From Pseudorasbora parva (lineage: Eukaryota; Chordata; Actinopteri; Cypriniformes; Gobionidae): a DNA stretch of 64,000 nt. The notes beneath the pieces are model-generated. The model had not been told where the DNA came from, ran no database searches, and was given only the letters and a program-made list of their open reading frames with translations. Position numbers and translations under genes: made by a program. The DNA lies in contig NC_090188.1 of NCBI RefSeq assembly GCF_024679245.1, positions 35,238,951 to 35,302,950 of the forward strand. Reading direction: 5' to 3'. Shown one piece after another: positions 1 to 12,584 of the stretch (position 1 is its first letter; each line of letters opens with the position of its first letter).

Positions 1-164
1 GTGGTGGGAGCGGCGACACTGCATGCACCTCTTCAATGATGTCAAAATTCTCTGCCATTTCACTTAAACATTTTTGTTTTAGACTTATAATGCATGAATG
101 GGGTTTTGTTTTGTTCTATGCTCTGCGCTTCCACGTTCGTCAATATATGTAACGGAGGCCAGCT

Positions 165-315
165 AGCAGTAGTTGCTGTGCAAGTAAACCTCACTCCTCT
201 GACCTCAAGAGATGCTCTAGCGACCGATGCTAGAAATTGCAGCCTTTAGCCTCCTTGTTAGAGTGTCCGAGTCTCATGCCGGCGGACCCGGGTTCGAGTC
301 CCGGTCTGAATAGAA
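165..315 (+). repeat. tRNA-derived SINE-like repeat fragment
   Basis: The segment carries a pol III B-box-like stretch (GGGTTCGAGTCC at about 290-301) after a possible degenerate A-box region near 255-268, as in the tRNA-like head of a SINE. No cloverleaf with a clean acceptor stem can be drawn, so this is not called as a tRNA gene. The wording resembles a dispersed cyprinid repeat, but I have no library match. Confidence 0.4.
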
Positions 316-903
316 GGGTTTACAATTACACATGGGTTAAGTTAAGAGAAACTTTTTCGCCGTAAATCAATGCGTACGGCGGTCTGCAGGAAGTTAGTTA
401 ATTTATTCTATAAAGTTTTTAATTTTTCTTACGCAAACGCCTTATTAGTCATAAATCAGTCATTCACTGGCATTATAAAGCTCGAAAGAGCTAGGACTAA
501 AGGATGCTAAAGACATGACATGTAGGCAAAAATTCAAGAGGCTAAATCGTGCGCACAATTTACAAATTCTTACGCAAATTTGTTTAATAACTGTATTTTT
601 TATACCAAATATTTTAGTTTGTCTTGTATATTTTACGACTAGATCAGATAGCTGTCTATGGTCATGTTACAATGTACCCCACCTATGGGGCATGTTGTCA
701 CATTTCACTTCGATTCTTTTGGGGGAAATCAAGAAAAAAAAGTATACACTGTATTAATGAAACAAAACCACATAATTGTACTAGACGTGTGCAATTAATA
801 TGGGAAAAAATAAATAGTCTGAACCCTGAGTGGATTTACACAAACTGAGACAGCCAAAAAGTTTTAGGTTGTGCCCTGCTCTCCGCTACAAGATAGCGCA
901 TAT
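316..903. other. AT-rich stretch, no gene seen
   Basis: Only short chance reading frames with no recognisable domain are present. Nothing else is supported here. Confidence 0.6.
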
Positions 904-1045
904 AAGTCAAGTCAACTTTATTTATAGCGCTTTTTACAATTCCGATAGTTTCAAAGCAGCTTCACAGTGTTTAGATTTTAATCTGGCTGTACAGCTGCTC
1001 TGGTGAAAACGCTGATGTTCAACGAGGGCAGGTCAATAATATAGC
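904..1045 (+). repeat. Dispersed fish repeat (AAGTCAAGTCAACTTTATTT type)
   Basis: The motif AAGTCAAGTCAACTTTATTT followed by a 'tatagcgctttttacaatt' block and 'aaagcagcttcacagtg' is a common interspersed repeat start in cyprinid genomes. A second segment at 38720-38930 resembles the other end of the same kind of repeat. Recognition is from memory of such sequences. Confidence 0.5.
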
Positions 1046-1744
1046 TGACATTTAAGTGACTATATAAGAGATGAAATTTCTAGCATTGCTTGCATAAATT
1101 ATAAACACTGGAGTCTTTCATAGTATCATGAAAACATATTGCATTTATAATGCGTCATATTAGCATATAGTTAGCCCATGCACTGCACAATATGTCTTGG
1201 TCATATTGTATCTACATAGGCATTTTCGATCCATATTTATCCATTTAGCATATCAAAAGTTTGTTTGCTGCATGCATCATACGAAATTCACCATAAGCTT
1301 CTTTAATATAAATCCTTTCACCAAAATAAGCAAACACACAAGCACAGCTTTGCTGCTAGCATGGCTCTGTGTTGCTATGTGAAATCCATGTGAAGGTCAG
1401 GCCTCTCTCGAGGTGACTGGGGGAACACTGTCATGTTGTTTACACACACTGTGTGACCCAGCAGCAGGTTTGTTGGCTGCATTCTGTGAGTGTGAGCCAG
1501 AATGCGAGTTTCCCTTGGCTAGCGCGAACGGGGAAGCGGGCACTTCCTTTAGCCTGTGGAGCGTGGCATCTGGGTAACTGTGCAGGCTTGTACACGGTGC
1601 TCCATGTCCATCATGATCTCACAAACAAACCATTAACAATGTCAATAACTCTATGTCTTAATATAACACTTTATTTTAGGGTCCAGATCTATTAGTAGTT
1701 CCTTATTAACATGCATATATGATATTGGCTTATAAAGCACAAAT
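1046..1744. other. No gene recognised; GC-richer patch at 1390-1640
   Basis: Mostly AT-rich. The patch 1390-1640 is richer in GC and does not look like the surrounding repeats, but no splice-bounded reading frame or known domain is visible in it. Confidence 0.5.
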
Positions 1745-1885
1745 TACAGGGGATAGTTCACACAAACATGAAAATTGTTGTTTCAAACCTGTATAAATGT
1801 CTGTGTGCTGCTTAACACAAAGGAAAATATTTTGAACAATATGGGTACCAAACTGTTGTGGCACCATTGACTTCCATAGTGTAAA
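1745..1885 (+). repeat. Fragment of a palindromic fish MITE
   Basis: Text such as 'aacacaaaggaaaatatttt' and 'caccattgacttccatag' is typical of a common short inverted-repeat DNA element of fishes. Only one arm is present here. The family name is not assigned. Confidence 0.45.
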
Positions 1886-2284
1886 AAAATAAAATAATAA
1901 TAATTAGATTTAGGATTAGATTTAGGCTAGATAACTGATAAACTACTCATTTATAGTATAATGCAATAATGTGTGTTAATGTTATTATTTATCAAATATA
2001 TTATTGTTACTAAGAAAAAAATTAAGGCGTAGCTGAATCTTTTAACCACTAGATGGCATTAAAGGTTTGAGTCACTTTTCAGGCACTGAAGCTTATAATT
2101 CATCACACTTATTATCATGCAAAGCAAAGTATATATCAACAGAAAAAAAAGAAAGAATAGTGAATGTTAAAAATATGTGCATGTCATACGATGATCTGTT
2201 ATATAGGATACAATATAGATAAGTATAGTAGCATAATTAATACTACTAAAACACCCAACTCAAGTATTGAGTGTCATACTAGAG

Positions 2285-2699
<415 letters not shown>

Positions 2700-2700
<1 letters not shown>

Positions 2701-4086
2701 GTGACAGTAAGTGTAAGAATAAGTGTAAAAAGTGAGGAAAGTGCATTATATTTAGATTTTTGGTTTCTCATTTCTGTATTTGTTTCCTTTTTCATTAAGC
2801 TGGTATGTGTTACATGTATGTTGAAGTTAAATTTATAAATTGAAAAGATGGTGTGGTATAGTGACGAGGCTTATTTTGATTGAATAATTTTGATTACCGC
2901 AATACATATAAAACTAGTAATTTAATTTTAATATTTAATAATAGTATATATTGAATATTTCCTCCACTAGCTCAAACTAAATGTGTTACTACAATCTCTG
3001 CTCTCTCCTATGTCAATAAATAGAAGAGAATAAGACATCTGTCAAGGAAAGATTTCGATTTTGCTATAATCTTTTTAAACAGAAATTATACTTGCTGTCA
3101 AGAGATTAAATAATGAATCTCGAGTAATCTCTCACACTTCTCTCTTCTTTACAACAGTATAATGTCAGATACAGTCAAAGCTTGTGATAGACAGACAGGC
3201 TCAGTTGTCTTATTAAGGGAGAGGAAACTTTTCAGCCACAATATACTGAATGTTTTTAGTTCAAAAGTCAATTTAATAATGGCCATTTTAATAATATTAG
3301 TAACAGTATTATATTATATCCTATACAATATCAGTTAAAATGGCCATATCTGGTGTAAATTAAATGTTTTTTAGTCTTACTGGTGAATTTGTACAAAAAA
3401 CTAAAACATTAATCTAACCAACTTTCCCCATATTAATATACATTTCGCTCTGTTATTGTTCTCTATTTTTAAACGAGTATATTTTTTGATAATATATGTG
3501 CAGACTATATTGAGGCAAGGCTAAAACTAATATCTTAATCCTATATTCTTAAGGAAGGGTATAATCTTTTGCCCTCTGACACCAGTAGCCATCCTGTATG
3601 TTGAATCACATTAGAAACTTTATTTTACTAATTGGCCTGCTGTACATTTGTACTATATTTAGACTCATTATTTAAGGCTTCTTGCACCTGCTATTCTTGA
3701 AATTCTATTTAATATAACTGATTTTAAACACAAATCTCTGAACATTCAAATCCAACAAGTAGTAGTACAACATAGTACAAAACACAATGTGTTAATAAGA
3801 AGTACCTTTTGTGATTATTATGGATGATAAATAAGAAATGCAACATGCTTAATTGATGTTTCATGGCCATGGGCAAATATTATTGTTTTTGCCTGTGAAT
3901 CTTTAACAACTTTTAAAAACAATTTATTACATTCTCACTTATTTAATGAACATTTTCACCACAATGTATTTTTATGTTTTGTGTGTATTCTGTTTAATAG
4001 CAAGTGGTGAATATGACTGTAATGAAAAAACATTTTTGGAATAAAATGGCCTTTTTCTTGCTAAGGCTAATTTCATAATCAGCATT
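2700..4086. other. AT-rich intergenic DNA, no gene seen
   Basis: No reading frame with a recognisable domain and no clear repeat boundary was found in this stretch. Confidence 0.55.
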
Positions 4087-4088
4087 TA

Positions 4089-5572
4089 CAGTGGGGGGAA
4101 AAGTATTTAGTCACTAATTGTGCAAGTTCTCCCACTTAAAAAGATGAGAGGCCTGTAATTTTCATCATAGGTACACTATGATGAGACAGTAAGACAGTAA
4201 TGTAAGAAAATAACATTTTCTGATTTATTTGCAAGTTATGGTGTAAAATAAGTATGTGGTCAATAACAAAAGTTAATCTCAATACTTTGTTATAAACCCT
4301 TTGTTGGCAATGACAGAGGTCAAATGTTTTCTGTAAATCTCCACAAGATTTTTTTTATACTTTTGCTGGTAGTTTGGTCCATTCCTACATGCAGATCTCT
4401 TCTAGAGCAGTAATGTTTTAGGGCTTTCGCTGGGCAACACAGATTTTCAACTACCTCCAAAGATTTTTATGGGGTTGAGATCTGGAAACTCCAGGACCTT
4501 GAAATGCTTATTTCGAAGCCACTCCTTCGTTGCCCGGGCGGTGTGGTTGGGATCATTGTCATGCTGAAAAACCCGGCCATGTTTCATCTTCAATGCCCTT
4601 GTTGATGGGAGGAGGTTTTTACTCAAAATCTCACAATACATAGCCCCATTCATTCTTTCCTTTACATGGATCAGTTGTCCTGGTCCCTTTGCAGAAAAGC
4701 AGCCCCAAAACATGATTTTTTCTCCTCCAAAACATGACAAGTTGAGTTTTTAGAAAAAGTTCTATTTTGGTTTCATCACATCAATGTTTCATGACATTCT
4801 CCCAATCCTCTTCTGGATCATCCAAATGCTCTCTAGTAAACTTCAGACAGGCCCGGACATGTAAGCAGGGGGACACGTCTGGCACTGGAGTCCCTGGTGG
4901 CGTAGTGTGTTACTGATAGTAGCCTTTGTTACTTTGGTCCCAGCAGGTCATTTACTAGGTCATTCCATGTGGTTCTGGGATTTTTGCTCACTGTTCTTGT
5001 GATCATTTTGACCCCACAGGGTGGGATCTTGTGTAGAGCCCCAGATCGAGGGAGATTATCAGTGGTCTTGTATGTCTTCAATTTTCTAATAATTGCTCCC
5101 ACAGTTATACCAAGCTGCTTACCTAATGCAGATTCAGTCTTCCCAGCCTGGTGCAGGTCTACAATTTTGTTTCTGGTGTCCTTTGACAGCTCTTTGGTCT
5201 TGGCCATAGTGAAGTTTGGAGTCTGACTGGTTGAGGTTGTGGACAGGTGTCTTTTATACTGAGAACGAGTTTGAACAGGTGCCATTAATTACAGGTAACG
5301 AGTGGAGGACAGAAGAGCCTCTTAAAAAAGAAGTTACAGGTCTGTGAGAGCCAGAAATCGTGCTTTTTTGTAGGTGACCAAATACTTATTTTCCACCATT
5401 ATTTGCAAACAAATTCTTTAAAAATCAGACAATGTGATTTTCTGGATTTTTTCCCCTTATTCTGTCTCTCATAGTTTAAGTGTACCGATGATGAAAATTA
5501 CAGGCTTCTCATCTTTTTAGTGGGAGAACTTGCACAGTTGTTGGCTGACTAAATACTTTTTTTACACCCCTG
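4089..5572 (-). mobile_element. Tc1/mariner-family DNA transposon, inactive
   Basis: The element begins CAGTGGGG and ends in ACCCCTG, with TA on both sides (4087-4088 and 5573-5574), the usual Tc1 target duplication. The terminal arms (about 4089-4175 and 5480-5572) are inverted copies and share 'cctgtaattttcatcat' on the left and its complement on the right. The decayed transposase lies between them on the minus strand. Length, 1484 bp, is normal for a near full-length Tc1 element. Confidence 0.9.
4447..5207 (-). pseudogene. Tc1-type transposase, broken
   Basis: The family cuts and pastes DNA at TA sites with a DDE catalytic triad. The start at 5207 ([10 protein letters not shown]) opens a paired-like helix-turn-helix region (residues about 1-60, including [16 protein letters not shown]). 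After about 4929 the frame is lost, and it is picked up again at 4740 with [10 protein letters not shown] and the block [11 protein letters not shown], which holds the second catalytic Asp. The terminal DLNPIE motif reads DLNPIK: a base loss removes the catalytic Glu and part of the preceding WPSQS-like segment is missing. The region between 4741 and 4928 is degenerate in all frames. No active protein can be made. Confidence 0.9.
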
Positions 5573-5574
5573 TA

Positions 5575-7090
5575 TCATAAATACAGTTTAATTATATTTT
5601 CTCATGTTTTACATCATTTTTCAAAATTACAATTTACAAATGACACGCACAAAAATATATTCTGTTCATCTTGATTTTGCTTGAGATTTCTCATAATATT
5701 TTTTATTTTTCTTTACTCATAACATGCCTTGTTTCATGAATGAGGATGCCACATATGTGGGACAGTTTGTTTAAACATTTAAGTCAATCCTTTATAAGTA
5801 GCCCTCCTTTTGTTTAGATTATCATAGCTTTCACAATGTAATAATTAATTTCTTTATATGTTAAGATAGAAATGTCTAGGTCTGTGGGGTAAAATAATAA
5901 AATCTATATATGAAAAGAAATTTTGAAAAGTAGACATGGTAAAAAGTTTCCAAGTTGACCCCATGGAACATAAAAGTGCCCTTGTTTGAAGAAACACTTA
6001 ATGGCATTAACAGGACAGTCATTATCTGTGTGTATTTTCCTTGCAATTATTGTACTGGCGTAATTTCATGAGGAATTCAAATTAGACTGTTCACCACTGC
6101 AGAATAAATGCATTATTCTGAGATTGCTCTGCGACCCAAGTGTGTTTTAAGCACAGGACATGGCACACTTCCACGAGAATGGCATGTACTTTCCAGGGGT
6201 TTGTGAGTCAGCTTTAGAAAGACGCAGGAGGCCGTAGAACTTATTTCTTCAGAGCCCTTATTCATACACAAAATATCCTTTAAAAGGCAGAAAGGACCCT
6301 GATAGGCAGAGTGACATCACTCGTGTGTAAAGTGGTGCTGCAGACGTAGGTGGGGGTTGAAACGGATGCTTTTGTGCAGTACGTACAGTGCTGAGGGCTG
6401 ACAGCCTCAAAATCTTCCTCTTGAAGATTTGTAGTGAGTATGCAAGCTGTTTTTTCTTTTATTTTTCAAACTGAGAAAAAAAGAGTTGATAAAGAATTAT
6501 TAAGAGAACAGAGATTATGCTAGCATCCATCCTTTGAAGCCTCTGATGTATTATGTACTGAAATCACTGAGCACATGAAGAACATGGACACACTCATACC
6601 ACACAAAACAATGAAATAAGAATCATAAGAATGATCAGTGTAAACTGAAGGTTGATACAGCCATACAAACCTTTCAAAAGTTTGAGGGCAGTGGGATTTT
6701 AATGCATTAAATTGACCATAAAGAGTGTAAAATTGTTTAAAAACATTTTTTTTTTTCAGATAAATGCTGTTCTTTTGAACTTTATATATATCATGATTAT
6801 ATTACAGAAAATATCAAGCAGTGTTTTCAACATTAATTACTATTTAAAAAAAGAAAAGAAAAAAAAATTGTAGTAATGATGCTAAAAATGTTTTCCATCA
6901 GAGGAATAAAGAATAAATTATTTTAAATGTATTAAATATTGTAATATTATTTCACAATATTACTGCTTTTGACAAATATAAATGCAGCCTTGCTGAGTAT
7001 AAGATACTTCTTTAAAAAACTAATTTAATTTTTTTCCAATGCCAACATTTTACATTTTCAAAATTTCAAATCCACAGCTACTGAATTGAC
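5575..7090. other. No gene recognised; possible conserved non-coding patch at 6050-6460
   Basis: Mostly AT-rich. The patch 6050-6460 is compositionally balanced, has no repeat hallmarks that I recognise, and contains 'gtgacatcactcgtg'. It could be a regulatory element or an untranslated exon, but the sequence alone does not decide. Confidence 0.35.
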
Positions 7091-7460
7091 ACTTTCAAGG
7101 CCCAGAAAGATAGTAAAGGCATTCTTAAAATAGTCCATGTAACTCCAGTGGTTCAACCTTAATGTTATGAAGCGACGATAATACTTTTTGTGCACCAAAA
7201 ACAAACAAAAATAATAATAATGACTTCATTCAACAATTTCCTCTAGCCTGGGCCAGACTCTTACGCTGTTGACATAGTGTATTTATATATATATATATAT
7301 ATATATTTCATTATTCTCAATACTTCATAACTTTAAGGTTGAACCACTGGCGTCACATGGACTATTTTAACAAAAACACACAAAAAAAACCTATTTTTTG
7401 TTTTTACTGCATTTCTGGACCTTAGTGTTAATTAAATTTGAGAGAACTAACCCTTTAAGG
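7091..7460. repeat. Hairpin MITE-like element with AT tract
   Basis: Arms of about 46 bp at 7127-7172 and 7323-7368 are near-perfect inverted copies (AAAATAGTCCATGT... against its complement). A short (AT)n tract at about 7283-7306 lies between them. Outer text 'aactaaccctttaag' at about 7446-7460 is typical of the ends of this fish repeat group. Related copies lie at 48870-49262 and 54485-54720. Confidence 0.7.
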
Positions 7461-8214
7461 AAAAAAAAACTATTCTCCCAACTAATGCCACATAACAGGA
7501 AGCCCTATCATTTGGTACAGTACATAATATTTGAGGATAAAATTAACAACAGAGACCAAACTATTTTAATCAACTGCTATTTATTTTCAGATAATTGTAA
7601 TAGTAGTTGTATACAACTCAGTTGCACATTATGCAGTTTTCATAAACACTTGTCTTCGTGGCAAAATTATTCATATATAATAAACAGTTAATAACCTCCT
7701 CTCTACTTTTGTATTTATTATTATTATAGCTCATTATCGAACTGTGAACAGTAAACAACTTTCCTGAGGTAAAGGCAAAGTTAAGTGACATTGTTCACAA
7801 GTTTTTTTATTGACGTCCTTCCGTGGTTAAAACACTGATTGAGTGAAAGATGAAACATGATACATTTCGTAAGTTGTACTCTATCTTTCCTCTATCTCAC
7901 CTTTTTATGTTCGATCATGTTGTTTTTTTATGCTGATTTGATAATGTAAATTATTGCTTTTATCTACCAATACCAATTGATACATGGGTGCATCACTAGT
8001 TTAGTGTGTGGGTGTATACTGATAATACAATTTGTAAACTTATTAAAAATATTATCAAATTAATTAAATAAATACATACATACAATTATATTAGATACAT
8101 GCTAAATAGAAGTGCTCTTAAACCTTTATACAGCTCTTTATATATGTTTTCACATCAGTATTTTTAATTTATCAGTAATATTTATTTTATTAATAAACAT
8201 AAAATTACGTAATC
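7461..8214. other. AT-rich intergenic DNA, no gene seen
   Basis: No supported feature was found. Confidence 0.55.
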
Positions 8215-8217
8215 TAA

Positions 8218-8945
8218 GGGCGTTTTCACACCTGAAAGTCTGCACCAAAGTCCGAACCAAAGTTTGTGTTTTGATACATTGTATCCATTTGGTTAGTTTT
8301 GGTTTGCTTTCACATTGCAGTTATGTAAGCACACTAAAGAACTTTACATGATGCACTTGCGTCCTGTCGTCATCATCTATGTGGGCTGCATCTTAACATT
8401 GATTGGTTATAGCGGACATGTGTCTGACGTCAGTGTGTTGTCAATTCAGCGAGTAACTTTGACAAGAATGAATAAACAGACGCATATCGTTGCCAATACT
8501 GTTAATATTATGGCATTACTATCTGCAGCACCAACTATACTCGAGGCAAATTCACCAAATGAACGTCCTTGTTGAACATTTTATCGGCGCTGACAGTAAA
8601 GGAGAAGACTATAGGCCACTTTTACGCGCTCCATCACTGCATGTGCTGTGAGTTTAATCTGTGTTTTTTTCACAAATCCTACACCAGAACTTCCTGTAAA
8701 TGGTCTGAAAGTCCGAACTATACAGAAAATGCTTTCACACAAGAAACGAACCGAACCTTTGTTCAGTTTGGTCCGGACTGAGACTACCTCTTTTTGTCGG
8801 ACCAAATTTCGTCTGTTTGGTCTGGACTGTGGTCCGAGTGAGGTTTCACACCTGCAATTTTGGACACACCTGCAATTCACACCTGCAAAAACCAAACTGA
8901 AAAGTCCGAAAATCCGGACCAAACAAGGTAGGTGTGAAAGCACCC
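8218..8945. mobile_element. MITE with TAA target duplication (PIF-Harbinger-like)
   Basis: The left end GGGCGTTTTCACACC and the right end (complement GGGTGCTTTCACACC) are inverted repeats. Both are bordered by TAA (8215-8217 and 8946-8948), a 3-bp duplication of the Harbinger type (TWA). The interior repeats 'gtccg', 'accaaa' and related words and has no transposase. Reading frames of about 120 codons on both strands are by-products of the repeat composition. Confidence 0.8.
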
Positions 8946-9036
8946 TAAGTGTGCGTTTCTGTGACTGTCATACAGTCCAAAACTATACCTGCTTAATTAA
9001 TACTTAAGAGGATTGTAAAACATAAAAAGTGCATAA

Positions 9037-9074
9037 TGTGTTACGTATGCTTGGGGTGTGTTACGTATGCTTGG
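9037..9074 (+). repeat. 20-bp tandem duplication
   Basis: TGTGTTACGTATGCTTGG occurs twice with a 20-bp period. Confidence 0.85.
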
Positions 9075-9149
9075 TTTAATGTCACACACGATTTGGAAAA
9101 AGTGTGAAGAAAGAGAATGTGTGGAGCCGTAATTGTGTGAGCTTTGATG

Positions 9150-9425
9150 TTACAGCACAGCGAGCTCTTTTAGACATCCCTCACTGACGTCAGCAGACCA
9201 CAGTGTGGAGTATATAGTGCCTAGATCCGTGCTAGGTTTTTTTTTTTTCAGTTGTTTTTTTTCCTCTTCACGAGAGCCCAGGAGATAGTGACGTGTGTCA
9301 TATTTATCATCATAATCAGCTCTTGGAGTTAATGAGGGCAATGATTCAGGTTCAGAACGGCCTCTCTGAAATTCCAGGTCACTGGTCTCAATGGATGTCA
9401 CATGTGAGAGAGTGTCATCCTCCAT
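9150..9425 (-). CDS. Candidate exon or unidentified reading frame
   Basis: A 91-codon frame starts at 9425 (MEDDTLSHVTSIETSDLEF) and has a protein-like, acidic and serine-rich composition (for example RSEPESLPSLTPRADYDD). This stands out from the lysine- and isoleucine-rich chance frames of the neighbourhood. An AG dinucleotide lies shortly upstream on this strand, but I cannot find a strong donor, and the frame runs into a poly-Lys stretch encoded by an A tract at about 9235-9260. I do not recognise the protein. It may be an exon of a minus-strand gene or a chance frame. Confidence 0.22.
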   Translation of the reverse strand: MEDDTLSHVTSIETSDLEFQRGRSEPESLPSLTPRADYDDKYDTRHYLLGSREEEKKQLKKKKPSTDLGTIYSTLWSADVSEGCLKELAVL

Positions 9426-9429
9426 ATTG

Positions 9430-10040
9430 TCTTTAGAGAATCACAGTGACGTGGAAAGGCAATGTTTAGGGAAAACTGTGTCAGGTGTTCTGGGCTGATT
9501 GATCATGAGAATCATGACATTCAGCCTTAACGGGCATGTGTGGGTCCGGGTCTGCTTTCTCAATGGCTTTATTGGTGTGACAAAATTCTCGTTAATGAGG
9601 TGAAATCCAAGAAATCAGCCTCTGCTTTTTGCCTTCCAGACCACTGACACAATATTCTGGAAGAGTCTGTACAGAAGAAGCACAGCAGCTCTTTAAAATG
9701 GGCGAGGCAAGCCCCCCTCCTTTGTCTGTGATGCTCAGACTAGACTTGTCTAATGAAGCCAATGTGGCAAAAAGCCCTTTCTTATTTTCTTTGGCTTTAA
9801 GTTAGCGAGCAAACATCACTTAGGCTTTTTTGCTTTCCAACAACACAGTAGAAAAATAAATAAATTAGAAATAAATATATATTTTCTAACCACAGGACGA
9901 GAGCTGCAATTCCATCTAGGTTTGGGTGATATGGCTACAAAAATATGATCACAATATTTTTCTTTCCGTATTGATTGATATTGATATTGATCACAATATA
10001 TCATTTGATAATGCTGCTGGCTTGAAGATTTTTCCAACAG
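9430..10040. other. No gene recognised
   Basis: A moderately GC-rich stretch at 9430-9800 passes into AT-rich DNA. No feature can be supported. Confidence 0.5.
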
Positions 10041-10042
10041 TA

Positions 10043-11100
10043 GGTGCGTTTACATGGAGCACTGTAATCGGTTTAAAAATCCAATTCGAATGGAAATGCT
10101 CCATATAAACACCTCAATCGGAATAAAAATGCCCAAACCGAATGAAATTGTAATCGTTTTGAGAGGGGTGGAATAAACCTTTCTATAAACCGAACAAAAT
10201 AAAAATTCTGCCATGTATTTATTTGTTGTTTATTTGAATAGGGACAGATACAAAGTCGACAAAGATTATTACATAAAGAATAATCCGTTGCGTGTATCAC
10301 AGTGTTTTTAGCCAGGGCTAATTCGCAACACCTGTCCCTAGAAAGGCTTTTAACAGATTAAGACAATGAAGAAATAACCAAAAAAAAATAAAAAAAAATA
10401 AAAAAAATAAACAAACAAAAAAAACAACAACAAAAAAAAAAACATAAATAAATAAAAAATGTCCAGAAACCAGTTAGCTCCAAGAAAGATAAATGTATCA
10501 GATAAGCACATGTCTTTAAACTTACACAGGTCACAGTTCATATACTCCGTATTCATATACTTCGTAAACGTTTTAGACACTTTAAACCGATTGCTTTGCG
10601 TCTACGTCAAACGTCACAGGGTCAGGGGTCGTCAGAATGTGAAATGGCGGCAAAAACAACTGGATTGAAATTTAAACAACGCAATTTATAAATCCTTACT
10701 AAGGACCTTCATCCACACAGTTCTGCTTTTCGACGGAGGGAGGGGGATGCTCCTTATAGATGCACAGCCACCAAAAAGGTCAGCTTCCTGCACCTGTCTT
10801 TTACTCATACCTTCCAGCATTAATACGCCTACAAATTCACGCTGTTCCTTGATTAAGAGCAACACTTAACATAAAAGTAGCACGCAAAAGAAAGAACTCC
10901 ATGTTGACAGGAATAAAAGGCGGCGAACAGGACATATAGGCTAATGTGCGCATGTCACAAAGTCATTCCGATTGAAAACGCTGGGACATGTAAACACCGT
11001 ATCGGATTAGATAACGTCGCATGTAAACAGTCCACCGAATCTTTCAATCGGAATGATTTTAATCGGAATGAAAAAAAAAAAGTGTGCATGTAAACGTGGC
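10043..11100. mobile_element. MITE of about 1.06 kb with TA target duplication
   Basis: The left end GGTGCGTTTACATG and the right end (complement GCCACGTTTACATG) are imperfect inverted repeats. TA is present on each side (10041-10042 and 11101-11102). Sub-terminal words 'aatcgg' and 'catgtaaac' recur many times near both ends, as in non-autonomous DNA elements. The interior has an A-rich tract at 10378-10460 and no transposase. Confidence 0.78.
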
Positions 11101-11102
11101 TA

Positions 11103-11728
11103 ATGACTGTAGTCTGGAGAAACCAGAGGGCTCTGATAAAAATGAAAGATTAGGCCTATAATTTATTAGCAAAAATAGATTAACACTTTTCCTTGTAACT
11201 TATTAAAATAGTACCTAATAAAAATAGTATCAAACCTCTCAAATATTTGAAGTAAAATAATTTACTGTTATAAAATACAGTTGCAAGAGCATGTCAATTT
11301 TTGTGAGATTGGGACACACAGCTTCCCGGCATGATGGCCATTACTCCGCATCGCCGCCATACTGCAGGTATGTTAAAGCGTCATCGGATGAAAAATTCCC
11401 TTTTGTAGGGTGTTTGCATGTAAATTAGTCAAATTGTTCATTCTCCACCCACGACCGCTGATGGACTGTTCCATATTAGCTAATTTCCGCCCTCAGCCAG
11501 TTGCCTGTCTGCCAAGGCAGCACTTTACTTCACATATCTTGTTTCTGCATGTCCCACGGAAGAGAGCGGTGGGGTGAGCACTAGTAGTAGTACAAAACCA
11601 GTCGCTGTGAACAGAGCTGTTTTTGATGAGGTAAAAACTGTGTTATTTAAACATTGGGTATATTACATACTTTACATGAAGACTCTAAAGAATCATTCCA
11701 ACATGTGGAAAATGGGCATCCGATGGTT
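11103..11728. other. No gene recognised left of the DIRS nest
   Basis: The left boundary of the DIRS-derived sequence cannot be fixed. The stretch 11440-11728 might be its degraded upstream part. Confidence 0.4.
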
Positions 11729-12580
11729 TTGCTTTCCCGGGTCAGGCATATCATTACAAGGTTCTTCCCTTCGGGCTGTCACCTTGTGTCTTCACAATGG
11801 TCACATAGAGGCTGCTTTTGACCCGTTAAGGGAAGTGGGCATTTGCATTCACAATTTACTGGACAACTGGCTGGCTCTAGCTCACTCTCAGTCTCACAAA
11901 TGAGCATGCCCAGTCAGTGCCAACTGCCTGAAGGTATTCAGGGGGATGACAGCGGTTACAATTCCAGAGGCACCTAGGGCATATGGCCTCCTTTGCGGCA
12001 GTTACACCATTTGGGTTGATAATATTCACTGGTATCAGGCTGAAGTCCCCAGATAGGCATGCGGGTGTAGGACACATTGCATGGCAATCACGCCGATCTA
12101 TCACTGTGCTTTCAGCACTTGGATGGACCTTGCATTTCTACAGGCAAGGGTTCTTGAAGAACAAGGGTCTAGGCATGTTGTGGTCACAACGGATAGGTCC
12201 AAGAAGGGCTGGGCTGCCGTATACAATGGGCACGTAGGTTTAGGCTGCTGGACAGCACCCTGGGTGCGTTGGTATATCAAATACCTTGAGTTGCTGGCAG
12301 TTCCACTGGCCCTGTGAAGGTTTCTGCTATTGATCCAGTGGAAGCACATGTTGGTCCAGACAGAAAATAGTGCAATGGTAGTGTACAGAAAACAGCAGGG
12401 CAGTATACACTTCATGCCGCAAGTTGTAAATCACTTGCCGTATCTTCCAACTGAAGTCACTGCTATCTACTTACATGCCAGACATGGTCACTCTGAGGAC
12501 CGAAATGTTCCGCTAACACATGCTGCTCCATCTGCCTCACGGACTTACAGCGAACGCGTCCACACAGAAAATATTCCATG
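11729..12580 (+). pseudogene. DIRS-type retroelement fragment (RT end and RNase H), copy A
   Basis: DIRS elements are tyrosine-recombinase retrotransposons with reverse transcriptase and RNase H. Here a short RT part reads YKVLPFG and REVGICIHNLLDNWLALAHS. The YxDD-like catalytic box has decayed to LLDN. A connection segment (MASFAAVTPFG at about 11983) and an RNase H-like part (VVVTTDRSKKGWAAVYNGH at about 12170, and LVQTENSAMVVYRKQQGS at about 12350) follow in other frames. Several frameshifts and internal losses make it inactive. It differs in wording from copy B immediately downstream, so it looks like a separate DIRS lineage rather than a duplicate. Confidence 0.75.
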
Positions 12581-12584
12581 ACTG

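Noticed and set aside
241..310. tRNA gene
   Set aside because: A B-box-like T arm is present, but no complete cloverleaf or acceptor stem can be drawn; a SINE head fits better.
8581..8943. Overlapping 120-codon frames on both strands
   Set aside because: They are inside a MITE with defined ends, and both strands are open because of its repeated words.
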